A DNA stretch of 55,149 nt. It comes from Stenotrophomonas maltophilia (GTDB lineage Bacteria; Pseudomonadota; Gammaproteobacteria; Xanthomonadales; Xanthomonadaceae). The stretch lies in NCBI RefSeq assembly GCF_003970865.1, contig NZ_RXLZ01000030.1, forward strand, positions 1 through 55,149, written 5' to 3'. Made by a program: the position numbers and the translations under genes. Under the pieces are notes generated by a model. That model was not told the origin of the DNA, did not search any database, and was given only the letters and a program-made list of their open reading frames with translations. Below are positions 42,099-50,467 of the stretch, in pieces. The stretch's first letter is position 1; each line of letters begins with the position of its first letter.

Positions 42099-44771
42099 AT
42101 GAACCAAGCCCTCATTCCCTTCGATACCGATCCACTGGAAACCCAGGAGTGGCGTGAATCGCTGGAGGCGGTGATGCAGGCCGGCGGCCGGCCACGCGCG
42201 CACTACCTGATCGACCAGCTGAGCGATCTGGACGCCCAGCAGCACGGCGACCTGCATACCCGTGCCTGGACCGCCTACGTCAACACCATCCCGCCCGAGC
42301 GCCAGCCGGCCTACCCGGGTGACCTGGCCATCGAGCGCCGCCTGAACGCGATGATCCGCTGGAACGCGATGGTGATGGTGCTGCGTGCCGGCAAGCATTC
42401 CAACGTCGGTGGCCACATCGCGACCTATCAGTCGGCAGCGGTGATGTACGACGTGGGCTTCGACCACTTCTTCCGTGGCCGCACCGACACCTTCGACGGC
42501 GACATGATCTACATCCAGGGCCATTCGGCGCCGGGCATCTATGGCCGCGCATACGTGGAAGGCCGCATCGATCCGGCACGGATGGACAACTTCCGCCGCG
42601 AAGCCGGCCGCGAAGGCCTGTCCTCGTATCCGCACCCGCGCCTGATGCCGGAGTTCTGGCAGTTCCCCACCGTGTCGATGGGGCTGGGCCCGCTGACCGC
42701 CGCCTACCAGGCGCGCTATATGCGTTACCTGGAGTACCGCGGCCTGAAAGAACACCAGGGCCGCAAGGTCTGGGCCTTCCTCGGCGACGGCGAGATGGAT
42801 CAACCCGAATCGCTGGCGGCAATTTCCCTGGCCGGCCGCGAGCGGCTGGACAACATCGTGTTCGTGGTCAACTGCAACCTGCAGCGCCTGGACGGTCCGG
42901 TACGCGGCAACGCCAAGGTCATCCAGGAACTGGAAGGCACCTTCCACGCGGCTGGCTGGAACGTGATCAAGCTGATCTGGGGCAGTGGCTGGGACGACCT
43001 GCTGGCCCGCGACCACAGCGGCCTGCTGCGCCAGCGCATGATGGAATGCGTGGATGGCGACTACCAGACCTTCAAGTCGCAGAGCGGCGCCTACGTGCGC
43101 GAGCATTTCTTCGGCCGCTACCCCGAGCTGCTGGAGCTGGTCGCGCACATGAGCGACGACGACATCTGGGCGCTGGCACGTGGTGGCCATGATCCGCAGA
43201 AGGTGTATGCCGCCTACCAGCAGGCGGTGAACACCAGCGGCCGGCCGACGGTGATCCTGGCCAAGACGGTCAAGGGTTTCGGCATGGGCGAAGCCGGCGA
43301 AGGCCAGAACATCAACCACCAGCTGAAGAAGATGAGCGCCGATGCCGTGCGCGCCTTCCGCGACCGCTTCAACCTGCCGGTCAGCGACGACCAGCTGGAG
43401 GAGATGCCCTATCTGCGCCCGGAACCGGGCAGCGCCGAAGCGGCCTACTTCGCCGAGCGCCGCCGCATCCAGGGTGGGCAGCTGCCGGCGCGCCTGGCCA
43501 AGGTCGATCCGCTGCCGCTGCCGCCGCTGTCCATCTTCAACACCCAGCTGCAGGGCAGCGGCGATCGTGGCCAGTCCACCACCATGGGCTTCGTGCGCAT
43601 CCTCACCAGCCTGCTGAAGGACCCGGAACTGGGCAAGCTGGTGATTCCGATCGTGCCCGATGAATCGCGCACCTTCGGCATGGAAGGCCTGTTCCGCCAG
43701 ATCGGCATCCACTCCTACCTGGGCCAGCTGTACACCCCGCAGGACGCCGGCCAGCTGAGCTATTACAAGGAAGCCAAGGACGGCCAGATCCTGCAGGAAG
43801 GCATCAATGAATCCGGTGCGATCTGTTCGTGGATCGCCGCCGGCACCGCCTACAGCAACCACGGCCTGGCGACGATTCCGTTCTACATCTTCTATTCGAT
43901 GTTCGGCCTGCAGCGCGTCGGTGACCTGGCCTGGGCCGCTGCCGATGCGCGTACCCGCGGCTTCCTGCTCGGTGCCACGTCGGGCCGCACCACGCTGATG
44001 GGCGAAGGCCTGCAGCACGATGACGGCCACAGCCACGTGCTGTCGTCGGTGATTCCCAGCTGCGTGTCCTACGACCCGACCTACAACTACGAGCTGGCGG
44101 TGATCATCCATGACGGCCTGCGCCGCATGTACGTCGAGCAGGAAGACATCTACTACTACATCACCGTGCTCAACGAAAACTACCCGCAGCCGGCACTGCC
44201 GGAGGGCGTGGAAGCGGGGATCCTGAAGGGTCTGTATCTGCTGCATCCAGCAGCCGCCGATGCTGCCTCGCAGCCTCGCGTGCAGCTGATGGGCAGCGGC
44301 TCGATCCTGCGCGAAGTGGAAGCCGCGGCAGTACTGCTGCAGCAGGACTTCGGCATCGCCAGCGATGTCTGGAGCGCCACCAGCCTGACCGAACTGCGCC
44401 GCGACGGCCTGGCCGCCGAGCGCTGGAACCTGCTGCACCCGGCCGAGGAACCGCGCGTGCCGTACGTGCAGCAGCGCCTGCAGGGCCACGAAGGCCCCGT
44501 GGTGGTGGCCACCGACTACATGAAGATCGTCGGCGACCAGATCCGTCCCTTCATCAACGACCGTCGCTTCACCGCACTCGGCACCGATGGCTTCGGCCGT
44601 TCCGACACGCGTGAGTCGCTGCGCACGTTCTTCGAAGTGGATCGCCACTTCATCGTGCTGGCAGCCCTGAAGTCGCTGGCCGACGACGGTCGCTTCGAAC
44701 GCTCGCGGATGCAGGAGGCCATCGACAAGTACGGCATCGACACCGGCAAGCGCGACCCGGCCGCGGTGTAA
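42099..44771 (+). CDS. aceE: Pyruvate dehydrogenase E1 component, homodimeric
   Basis: Decarboxylates pyruvate with thiamine diphosphate and passes the acetyl group to the E2 lipoyl domain. The 890-residue length matches E. coli AceE (887). It shows GHIATYQSAAVMYDVGFDHFF, the ThDP motif GDGEMDQPES to NCNLQRLDGPVRGN, and ATSGRTTLMGEGLQHDDGHSH. The frame is open upstream, but MNQALIPFD after CTCTGGAGACAGCC is the clear start. No aceF or lpd gene is adjacent in the window, so this E1 gene is apart from the rest of the complex. Confidence 0.97.
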   Translation: MNQALIPFDTDPLETQEWRESLEAVMQAGGRPRAHYLIDQLSDLDAQQHGDLHTRAWTAYVNTIPPERQPAYPGDLAIERRLNAMIRWNAMVMVLRAGKHSNVGGHIATYQSAAVMYDVGFDHFFRGRTDTFDGDMIYIQGHSAPGIYGRAYVEGRIDPARMDNFRREAGREGLSSYPHPRLMPEFWQFPTVSMGLGPLTAAYQARYMRYLEYRGLKEHQGRKVWAFLGDGEMDQPESLAAISLAGRERLDNIVFVVNCNLQRLDGPVRGNAKVIQELEGTFHAAGWNVIKLIWGSGWDDLLARDHSGLLRQRMMECVDGDYQTFKSQSGAYVREHFFGRYPELLELVAHMSDDDIWALARGGHDPQKVYAAYQQAVNTSGRPTVILAKTVKGFGMGEAGEGQNINHQLKKMSADAVRAFRDRFNLPVSDDQLEEMPYLRPEPGSAEAAYFAERRRIQGGQLPARLAKVDPLPLPPLSIFNTQLQGSGDRGQSTTMGFVRILTSLLKDPELGKLVIPIVPDESRTFGMEGLFRQIGIHSYLGQLYTPQDAGQLSYYKEAKDGQILQEGINESGAICSWIAAGTAYSNHGLATIPFYIFYSMFGLQRVGDLAWAAADARTRGFLLGATSGRTTLMGEGLQHDDGHSHVLSSVIPSCVSYDPTYNYELAVIIHDGLRRMYVEQEDIYYYITVLNENYPQPALPEGVEAGILKGLYLLHPAAADAASQPRVQLMGSGSILREVEAAAVLLQQDFGIASDVWSATSLTELRRDGLAAERWNLLHPAEEPRVPYVQQRLQGHEGPVVVATDYMKIVGDQIRPFINDRRFTALGTDGFGRSDTRESLRTFFEVDRHFIVLAALKSLADDGRFERSRMQEAIDKYGIDTGKRDPAAV

Positions 44772-44784
44772 GACTGCCGATGCC

Positions 44785-44812
44785 ATGCCCACGGATTTCT
44801 CCCCGTGGGCAT
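44785..44812. terminator. Hairpin after aceE
   Basis: ATGCCCACGG-atttctcc-CCGTGGGCAT, 14 bases after the aceE stop and before the convergent gene. No T-run follows. Confidence 0.55.
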
Positions 44813-44828
44813 GGCGCAGGCGGCGCCG

Positions 44829-45311
44829 CTACGGTATCCGCTTGAACAGGTTGGTCTGCAGGATCGGTGTACCGTCGTGACCGTAGAACGCCTTGGTCTC
44901 GGTCATCGTCGTGCGATCGGCCGCCACGGTATAGATGCGGGTGGAGGCCGGCGTACCGTGGTCCACCAGCTGCATCACCAGGGTGTTCGGCGCCGGCAGT
45001 TTCAGGTTGGCCTTGTCCGCGCCATAGGTGCCGGACAAGGGCCCCGGCGTACCGTCGAGCGCCAACGTGCCGTCGGATTTCATGGTCTTGCCATCGTGCA
45101 GGACGATGTCCACGTGTGAACTCCAACGCCCCGCACCGGCATCCTTGAACTCGAGCACCACGTGCTTCGGGCGCTGCGCTTCGGGTAGCGCAGACGTGGC
45201 GATATCCAGCGACCAGCGCCCCAGCAGCGGTGAGGGCGAAGCTTCCACTGCCAGCGCCGGAACGGCGGGTAGCGAAAGCGCAGACAACAACACAGCGGAC
45301 AACAGCTTCAT
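44829..45311 (-). CDS. Exported protein of unknown function
   Basis: A 160-residue protein with a clear signal peptide (MKLLSAVLLSALSLPAVPALA) and a mature part that looks all-beta (LLGRWSLDIATSALP, then GTLALDGTPGPLSGTYG, ending LQTNLFKRIP). The GRWxLDxxxS opening is seen in small periplasmic proteins with a lipocalin-like fold, but I cannot assign a family. It has no cysteine in the mature part and is convergent with aceE. The start is fixed by the signal peptide. Confidence 0.75.
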   Translation of the reverse strand: MKLLSAVLLSALSLPAVPALAVEASPSPLLGRWSLDIATSALPEAQRPKHVVLEFKDAGAGRWSSHVDIVLHDGKTMKSDGTLALDGTPGPLSGTYGADKANLKLPAPNTLVMQLVDHGTPASTRIYTVAADRTTMTETKAFYGHDGTPILQTNLFKRIP

Positions 45312-45428
45312 ACGTTGCTCCGTTCCAGTGAAGAAGGCGCTGCGTGACGCGTGATGGGGCAGCAGGGCGAATGCTGCGCGCCTGCGGCAGGCGGTGCAAG
45401 CCACTCGCTGAATGCCCGGCCACGCGCC

Positions 45429-45462
45429 ATGTCAGGACCATGTCACACAGGGGTAGTAGAAC
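45429..45462 (+). promoter_or_regulatory. PhoB-box-like promoter of the MFS-ROK-TonB receptor operon
   Basis: ATGTCAG-GACC-ATGTCAC (45429-45446) repeats ATGTCA exactly 11 bases apart. TAGAAC (45457-45462) follows after 10 bases as a -10. This repeats the spacing seen at 30581-30614. The MFS start is 40 bases further on. Confidence 0.5.
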
Positions 45463-45501
45463 GATCCAGCATCTCCGGCTCTTCTTCCCCAGTACACGGC
45501 G

Positions 45502-46731
45502 TTGAACGCGCAGCCCTCGCCGCGGCACCTCTATGCCGCCGGCCACTTTGCCCGCACCCTGGTCTGGTCGTTCGTGGATCTGGTGCTGGGCTACTACCTG
45601 CACGCCCGGCTGGGGCTGTCGGCGGCCCACACCGGCCAGCTGCTGGCCATTTCATTGGCCTACAGCAGCCTGCTCGATCTGCTGCTGGCCGCCGTATTCA
45701 GCCGCCTGCGCAACCAGCAGCGCCTCGCCCTGCGCCTGCAGCTCATCGGCGGGCTCGGCACGGCCGCCAGCGCCTGTCTGCTGTTCAGCCCGGGCAACGC
45801 AGCCGAGACCGCCTTCCTGCCATTGCTGGTCGCATCGTTGCTGTTCCGTAGCTGCTATGCGGTCTACGACGTGGCGCAGAATGCGTTGACTTCATTGCTG
45901 CCTCGTGACGAGGACGAGGCCATGCGCTATGTCTCCACGCGCGCCGTGGTGGTACCCATTTCCAAGCTGTGCGTCGCCTCGGCGCTGTTCGGCGTGGTCG
46001 GTGCGCCTGCGTCCCAGGGTAGTGGCGACGCGTTGCTGATCTGCATGATCATGGGCGTGCTGATCGCGGCCGCTGCGCTTCCCCTGGCCTGCGTCGCAAC
46101 GCGCCCACGACCCTCCGCAACCAGGACGTCCGGTGCTGTTGCCCTGCCCCTGCCTGCGCTGCTGCCGATTCTGCTGGCCGCAGCGGCAGAGACGGCGCTG
46201 GTAGGCCTGGCCGGGCGTCTGTTCCCCTTCGCCGAACACGGGGCAGCACTGACCTTCGCGATGGTAGCAGGCATGGTAGTTGCCCCCTGGCTCTGCCTGC
46301 GCCTGCGTTCAAGGCTGCACAGCGAGACCGGGATGCTCGCGCTGATGTCGGTGCTGGCCGTCGCCGCCGTTGGCGTGTACCTGGTCATCCCCTCCACGCC
46401 TGTCGCGATTGCATGTGCCGCCATTCACGGGACGGCAGTGGCCAGCGTCGGCCTGGTCCTGTGGCGACGCACCGCGCTGATCGCCCATCGCCATGCCGTC
46501 CATAGCGGACGCGACGATGACCTCAGCTGTTTTGCACTGCTCACCGGAACCATGAAGCTATCCATCGCGGCCTCTTCCTTGCTGCTGGGCGAAGTGTTGC
46601 CCGGTATACAGGCGGGCGATCCGGGCACCGCGGCCACCCTGGTCTCGCTGGTCGCCATCGGCAGCCTGCTTTCGCTGGCCGCATTGGCCTGGCCCATCCC
46701 GCCAGCACGCACCGAGGACCTGCGCCCGTGA
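45502..46731 (+). CDS. MFS transporter of a TonB-receptor-linked operon
   Basis: A 409-residue, roughly 12-helix transporter. Segments such as FVDLVLGYYLHARLGLSAAHTG and VYDVAQNALTSLLPRDEDEAMRYVSTRAVVVP resemble the glycoside-pentoside-hexuronide-like MFS group. It starts at TTG (45502) with no obvious ribosome site; there is no better start upstream. GTGA overlap couples it to the ROK regulator. It would move the compound imported by the downstream TonB receptor across the inner membrane. Confidence 0.83.
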   Translation: MNAQPSPRHLYAAGHFARTLVWSFVDLVLGYYLHARLGLSAAHTGQLLAISLAYSSLLDLLLAAVFSRLRNQQRLALRLQLIGGLGTAASACLLFSPGNAAETAFLPLLVASLLFRSCYAVYDVAQNALTSLLPRDEDEAMRYVSTRAVVVPISKLCVASALFGVVGAPASQGSGDALLICMIMGVLIAAAALPLACVATRPRPSATRTSGAVALPLPALLPILLAAAAETALVGLAGRLFPFAEHGAALTFAMVAGMVVAPWLCLRLRSRLHSETGMLALMSVLAVAAVGVYLVIPSTPVAIACAAIHGTAVASVGLVLWRRTALIAHRHAVHSGRDDDLSCFALLTGTMKLSIAASSLLLGEVLPGIQAGDPGTAATLVSLVAIGSLLSLAALAWPIPPARTEDLRP

Positions 46732-47885
46732 ACCTGGCCCCGACATCGCGGCTGCGCCGCAAGCCGCTGATCGCACTGGAGGCTGACCACAAGCGCATCA
46801 TCTGGCTGTTGCGCACGATGGGCGCGGTTCCCCGCATCACCATCGCCCACCAGCTGGGCATGCACAACGGCGCGTTGACCCGCCTGGCGCGGGAACTGCT
46901 GATGCTGGAAGTGATCGAGGAACAGGGACAGCTGTCCGATGGCCAGCGTGGCCGTCCGTCGGTGCCACTGGCGCTGTCCGGTCGGGGCGGCTATGCCGCC
47001 GGTGCCACGGTGCATCCGGGTTGGCTGGAGATCGCACTGGTGGATTTCGCCGGCCAGGTCATCGCCCGTGATGCCACCGCGTTCGACAGCGCGGATCCAC
47101 GCGATTTCGTGCATGCCGTGGACCAGCGCCTGCGCAGCCTCACCAGCCGCACCGGGCTCATGCGCGCCCGTTTCCTCGGCCTCGGCGTGGCGGTCCCCGG
47201 GCCCGTGGTCGAAACCGGTCCGGCACGCCGGCATGCGGTGGACTGGCTGCATGGCTGGCGCGATATCGACAACGACCAGTTCTTCGAAGACTACTTCGGC
47301 TTCCCGGTCTGGGTGGAGAACGATGCAACCCTGGCGGCGTTGGCGGAGTACTACGACAGCGGGCTGATCCGCGACTGCGCCTCGGCGCTGCTGCTGTATG
47401 TCGGCCACGGCGTGGGTGGCGGCGTGATCCATCGGCGTGATGTGATGCGTGGTGAATTTGGCAATGCCGGCGACATCGGTCGCTTGTTCCGCATGGACGC
47501 ACCGCGCCCCTCGGGCATCGACCTGCTGGCCACGTTGCGCGAGGCCGGCGCCGGAATTCCTTCGCTGTTCGAGCTGGAGGCCTGCCTGGACACCCATGCC
47601 GGCATCATCAGCGCCTGGGCCGAACGCGCGGGCAACCAGCTGGGCGCAGCGGCCAATACCGGCGTGGCCTGGCTCGATCCCGGCGCAGTGATCCTGTCCG
47701 GTTCACTGCCCCGCCAGGTACTGGAAGCCCTGGGGCAACACCTGCAGCAGCCAGCACGCTGGAGCAGTGCGCTGGACAGCCTGCGCCTGCCGCAGGTGCA
47801 TGTGTCAAGGCTGGGAGGATCCGCGGTCTCGGTGGGCGCAGCGCTGCTGCCGATCCACCAGCTGGGCGCCGATGCCAGCGCTTAA
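46728..47885 (+). CDS. ROK-family transcriptional regulator lacking the zinc motif
   Basis: A 385-residue ROK protein. The N-terminal winged helix (~15-75, ITIAHQLGMHNGALTRLARELL) is followed by an ROK sugar-kinase-like domain with GVAVPGPV, VENDATLAAL and LYVGHGVGGGVI. In typical ROK repressors a CxCGxxGCxE zinc motif follows GEFGH; here GEFGNAGDIGRLFRMD replaces it with no cysteines. It is expected to repress the operon in the absence of ligand. A palindromic operator begins within its stop codon. Confidence 0.88.
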   Translation: MNLAPTSRLRRKPLIALEADHKRIIWLLRTMGAVPRITIAHQLGMHNGALTRLARELLMLEVIEEQGQLSDGQRGRPSVPLALSGRGGYAAGATVHPGWLEIALVDFAGQVIARDATAFDSADPRDFVHAVDQRLRSLTSRTGLMRARFLGLGVAVPGPVVETGPARRHAVDWLHGWRDIDNDQFFEDYFGFPVWVENDATLAALAEYYDSGLIRDCASALLLYVGHGVGGGVIHRRDVMRGEFGNAGDIGRLFRMDAPRPSGIDLLATLREAGAGIPSLFELEACLDTHAGIISAWAERAGNQLGAAANTGVAWLDPGAVILSGSLPRQVLEALGQHLQQPARWSSALDSLRLPQVHVSRLGGSAVSVGAALLPIHQLGADASA

Positions 47886-47913
47886 TTGTTTATTTCCGCC
47901 GAAGTAAACAATT
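47884..47913. promoter_or_regulatory. Palindromic operator upstream of the TonB receptor, ROK-type
   Basis: AATTGTTTA-tTTCcgccGAAg-TAAACAATT has 9-base perfect outer arms and inner TTC/GAA symmetry (12 of 13 pairs). The TTTATTTC...GAA(g)TAAA pattern resembles NagC/Mlc operators of ROK regulators. It starts at the ROK stop codon and lies 58 bases before the receptor start. Confidence 0.65.
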
Positions 47914-47971
47914 CCGTCATCGCCCGGACCTACCGTGCAGCGGTCCCCCTTCCCTGCATGGCCGCCCTCCG

Positions 47972-50467
47972 ATGAACATCAGCCCCCTGGTCCTGGGAAT
48001 CTCCCTGGCCTTGATATCCCTGCACGGCAACGTTTCTGCGCAGGACGCCCCCGTCCCGAACAAGGACAGCAACGACGCCGCGACGCTGGATGCGGTGGTG
48101 GTCACCGGTGCGGCACGCACCCAGCGCCGTTTCGATGCGTCCTTCGCGGTCAATTCACTCAGCCGCGAAGACGTGCAGAAGCTCGCACCGAAAAGCTACG
48201 CCGACCTGCTCGGGTCCGTGCCCGGCATCCATGTCGAGGCCACCGGCGGCGAGGTGCAGAACATCACCCGGCTGCGCGGCATTCCCACCGATCGTGGCTT
48301 CATCGCCTTCCAGCAGGACGGCCTGCCGCTCTACCAGGAGCTGGATGGCCACTTCTTCAATTCCGGCGACGGCATGAACCGGTTCGACGTGATGAACCAG
48401 CGGGTGGAGATCGTACGTGGTGGCCCGGCACCGATCTATGCGAGCAGTGGCGGCGCCATCGTCAACAACATCCTGGCCGAGGGCTCCGAAGAGACTCACG
48501 GCAAGGCCCAGCTGACCGTCGGTGACACCGGGCTGTACCGCGGCGAGATGTACCAGTCCGGCGCCCTCGGCAAGGACACCTTCTATGCAGTCGGTGGATT
48601 CCTGCGCCAGCACGATGGTTACCGCGACAACGGCTTCCCGAACGACAAGGGCGGGCAGATCAGGGGCAACATCAAGCACTACTTCGACGACACCAGCTGG
48701 TTCAAGGTCAGCGGTACCTTCGTCGATGACCACAATACGTTCTACCTGCCGATCCCGGTCGCCGATCCGCGCAATCCCAGCGTTCCGCTGGACCCGTACA
48801 TCGACTACTTCGACGGTACGCTGAACTCGCCGTCGCTGCGCAGCGTGAACCTGAAGTACCTCGATGGCGGCGGCGTCCTGCAGGGCATGAACCGCGACCT
48901 GGCCGATGGCCGGCACATGCGCTTCGGCAACATCGGCTTCCAGTACGAGAATACCGCCAGCGACTGGACGATCTCGCTGAAAACCGGCTACACCAAGGGT
49001 CGCAACACCTTCGACGCACTGTACTCGACCACCAACCCGGTCGACGCACGCACCTTTGCCAACGGCTATCTGGGCGCGGCCCGTTCCGTCTTCGGTGCCG
49101 GCGTCGCACGAATGGGCTACGCCCTGGCCGGCAGCAACGGAACGAGTGCCTACGATCCCTATGCCGACTCCGGCCTGGTGATCTCGGCCCAGTACCGGGC
49201 CGCAGATTCGGACTTCTACTCCGGCCAGGCGGACTTCAGTGCGACGCGGTTGTTTGAAACGGCCTGGGGCAGCCACGATCTGAACATCGGCGCATATACG
49301 GCCTTCTTCGGCACCACGGCCTTCAGCCTGTACCAGGACATGCTGATGGAGATGCGCGGCAAGCCACGCCTGCTGGATCTGGTGGCCTACGGCAACGATG
49401 GCACCCCGCTGGGCTATGTGACCGACAAAGGCACGCTGCGTTACACAACTACCTTGAATCGCGGCAAGGTCGATGCCCGCATGTTCGCGGTGTATGCCAA
49501 TGACACGTGGGCACTGACGGACCGCTTCAAGCTCGACGCTGGTATCCGCCATGAACGCTATCGCTATGAAGGCTACGCAGAGCAGACCGCCCAGGTCGAC
49601 CTCGGCGACCGCAACACACTGGCCGACAACACCACGCGCCGGTTCACCGGCGTCGTCCAGAACCATCGCCTGGATCCGTCCGCGACCAACTGGACCGTGG
49701 GTGCGAACTTCGATTTCACCCCTTCGGTGGGTGCTTACGCCCGCGTCTCGCACATGGAGATCGTTCCCAACTCGTCAGTGGCACGCTCGATCGATCCCAC
49801 CATCGTGCAGACCCAGCTGGACCAGTACGAGCTTGGCCTGAAGGCCGGATTCGGCCGGTCCTACCTGTACCTGACGGCGTTCTACACGAAGTTCGATCCG
49901 CTCAACGCCTCGTTCGTGGCCTTCAACCCGACAACCGGCCGCAATGACCAGTCGGTTCCGTTCATCGGTACCGCCGTCTCCAAGGGCATCGAACTGGATG
50001 GACTGTTCCGGCCGCTGGACTGGTTCAGCATCGCCGGCTCGATCACGGTCAGCGATCCGCAGTACGACAGCCTGCAGAACGATTCCGGCGCCGACCCGGC
50101 TGCCGTCAACGGCAAGCAGATCGTTCGTGAGCCCAAGCTCTACGGCAACCTCCGCCCGACCTTCAGCTTCCAGCATGGCCAGGACCAGTTCGAGACCTGG
50201 CTGCGTTATGACGTGGTCGGCAAATCCTATGTTGATCTGTTCAACCAGACAGCGCTGCCTGCCTACCAGACCCTGGGCCTCGGCGTTTCATGGAAGCGCG
50301 GCAACTGGGGCGCACAGTTGGTAGGTGACAACCTCACCAATGAAAAGGGACTCACCGAAGGCAACACCCGCACCGATGCCCTGGCCGGACAGGGTTCGGC
50401 CGAGGCAATCTATGGACGGCCGCTGTTCGGCCGCAACGTCCGCCTGATGGTCAGCAGGAGCTGGTGA
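47972..50467 (+). CDS. TonB-dependent receptor under ROK-type operator control
   Basis: An 831-residue outer-membrane receptor with signal peptide (~1-23, SAQ), TonB-box-like TLDAVVVTG, plug (SYADLLGSVPGIHVEATGGE and QRVEIVRGGPAPIYASSGGAIVNNIL) and barrel ending RLMVSRSW with terminal tryptophan. It has no STN domain. Gene order MFS-ROK-receptor is that of Xanthomonas carbohydrate utilisation loci, pointing to a sugar-like or sugar-phosphate substrate. A TGATG overlap couples it to the YdcF-like gene. Confidence 0.9.
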   Translation: MNISPLVLGISLALISLHGNVSAQDAPVPNKDSNDAATLDAVVVTGAARTQRRFDASFAVNSLSREDVQKLAPKSYADLLGSVPGIHVEATGGEVQNITRLRGIPTDRGFIAFQQDGLPLYQELDGHFFNSGDGMNRFDVMNQRVEIVRGGPAPIYASSGGAIVNNILAEGSEETHGKAQLTVGDTGLYRGEMYQSGALGKDTFYAVGGFLRQHDGYRDNGFPNDKGGQIRGNIKHYFDDTSWFKVSGTFVDDHNTFYLPIPVADPRNPSVPLDPYIDYFDGTLNSPSLRSVNLKYLDGGGVLQGMNRDLADGRHMRFGNIGFQYENTASDWTISLKTGYTKGRNTFDALYSTTNPVDARTFANGYLGAARSVFGAGVARMGYALAGSNGTSAYDPYADSGLVISAQYRAADSDFYSGQADFSATRLFETAWGSHDLNIGAYTAFFGTTAFSLYQDMLMEMRGKPRLLDLVAYGNDGTPLGYVTDKGTLRYTTTLNRGKVDARMFAVYANDTWALTDRFKLDAGIRHERYRYEGYAEQTAQVDLGDRNTLADNTTRRFTGVVQNHRLDPSATNWTVGANFDFTPSVGAYARVSHMEIVPNSSVARSIDPTIVQTQLDQYELGLKAGFGRSYLYLTAFYTKFDPLNASFVAFNPTTGRNDQSVPFIGTAVSKGIELDGLFRPLDWFSIAGSITVSDPQYDSLQNDSGADPAAVNGKQIVREPKLYGNLRPTFSFQHGQDQFETWLRYDVVGKSYVDLFNQTALPAYQTLGLGVSWKRGNWGAQLVGDNLTNEKGLTEGNTRTDALAGQGSAEAIYGRPLFGRNVRLMVSRSW

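Noticed and set aside
41937..44792. 951-codon open frame antisense to aceE
   Set aside because: It lies fully opposite a certain gene in GC-rich DNA, has no recognisable motif and a composition typical of antisense frames (rich in His, Gln, Gly).
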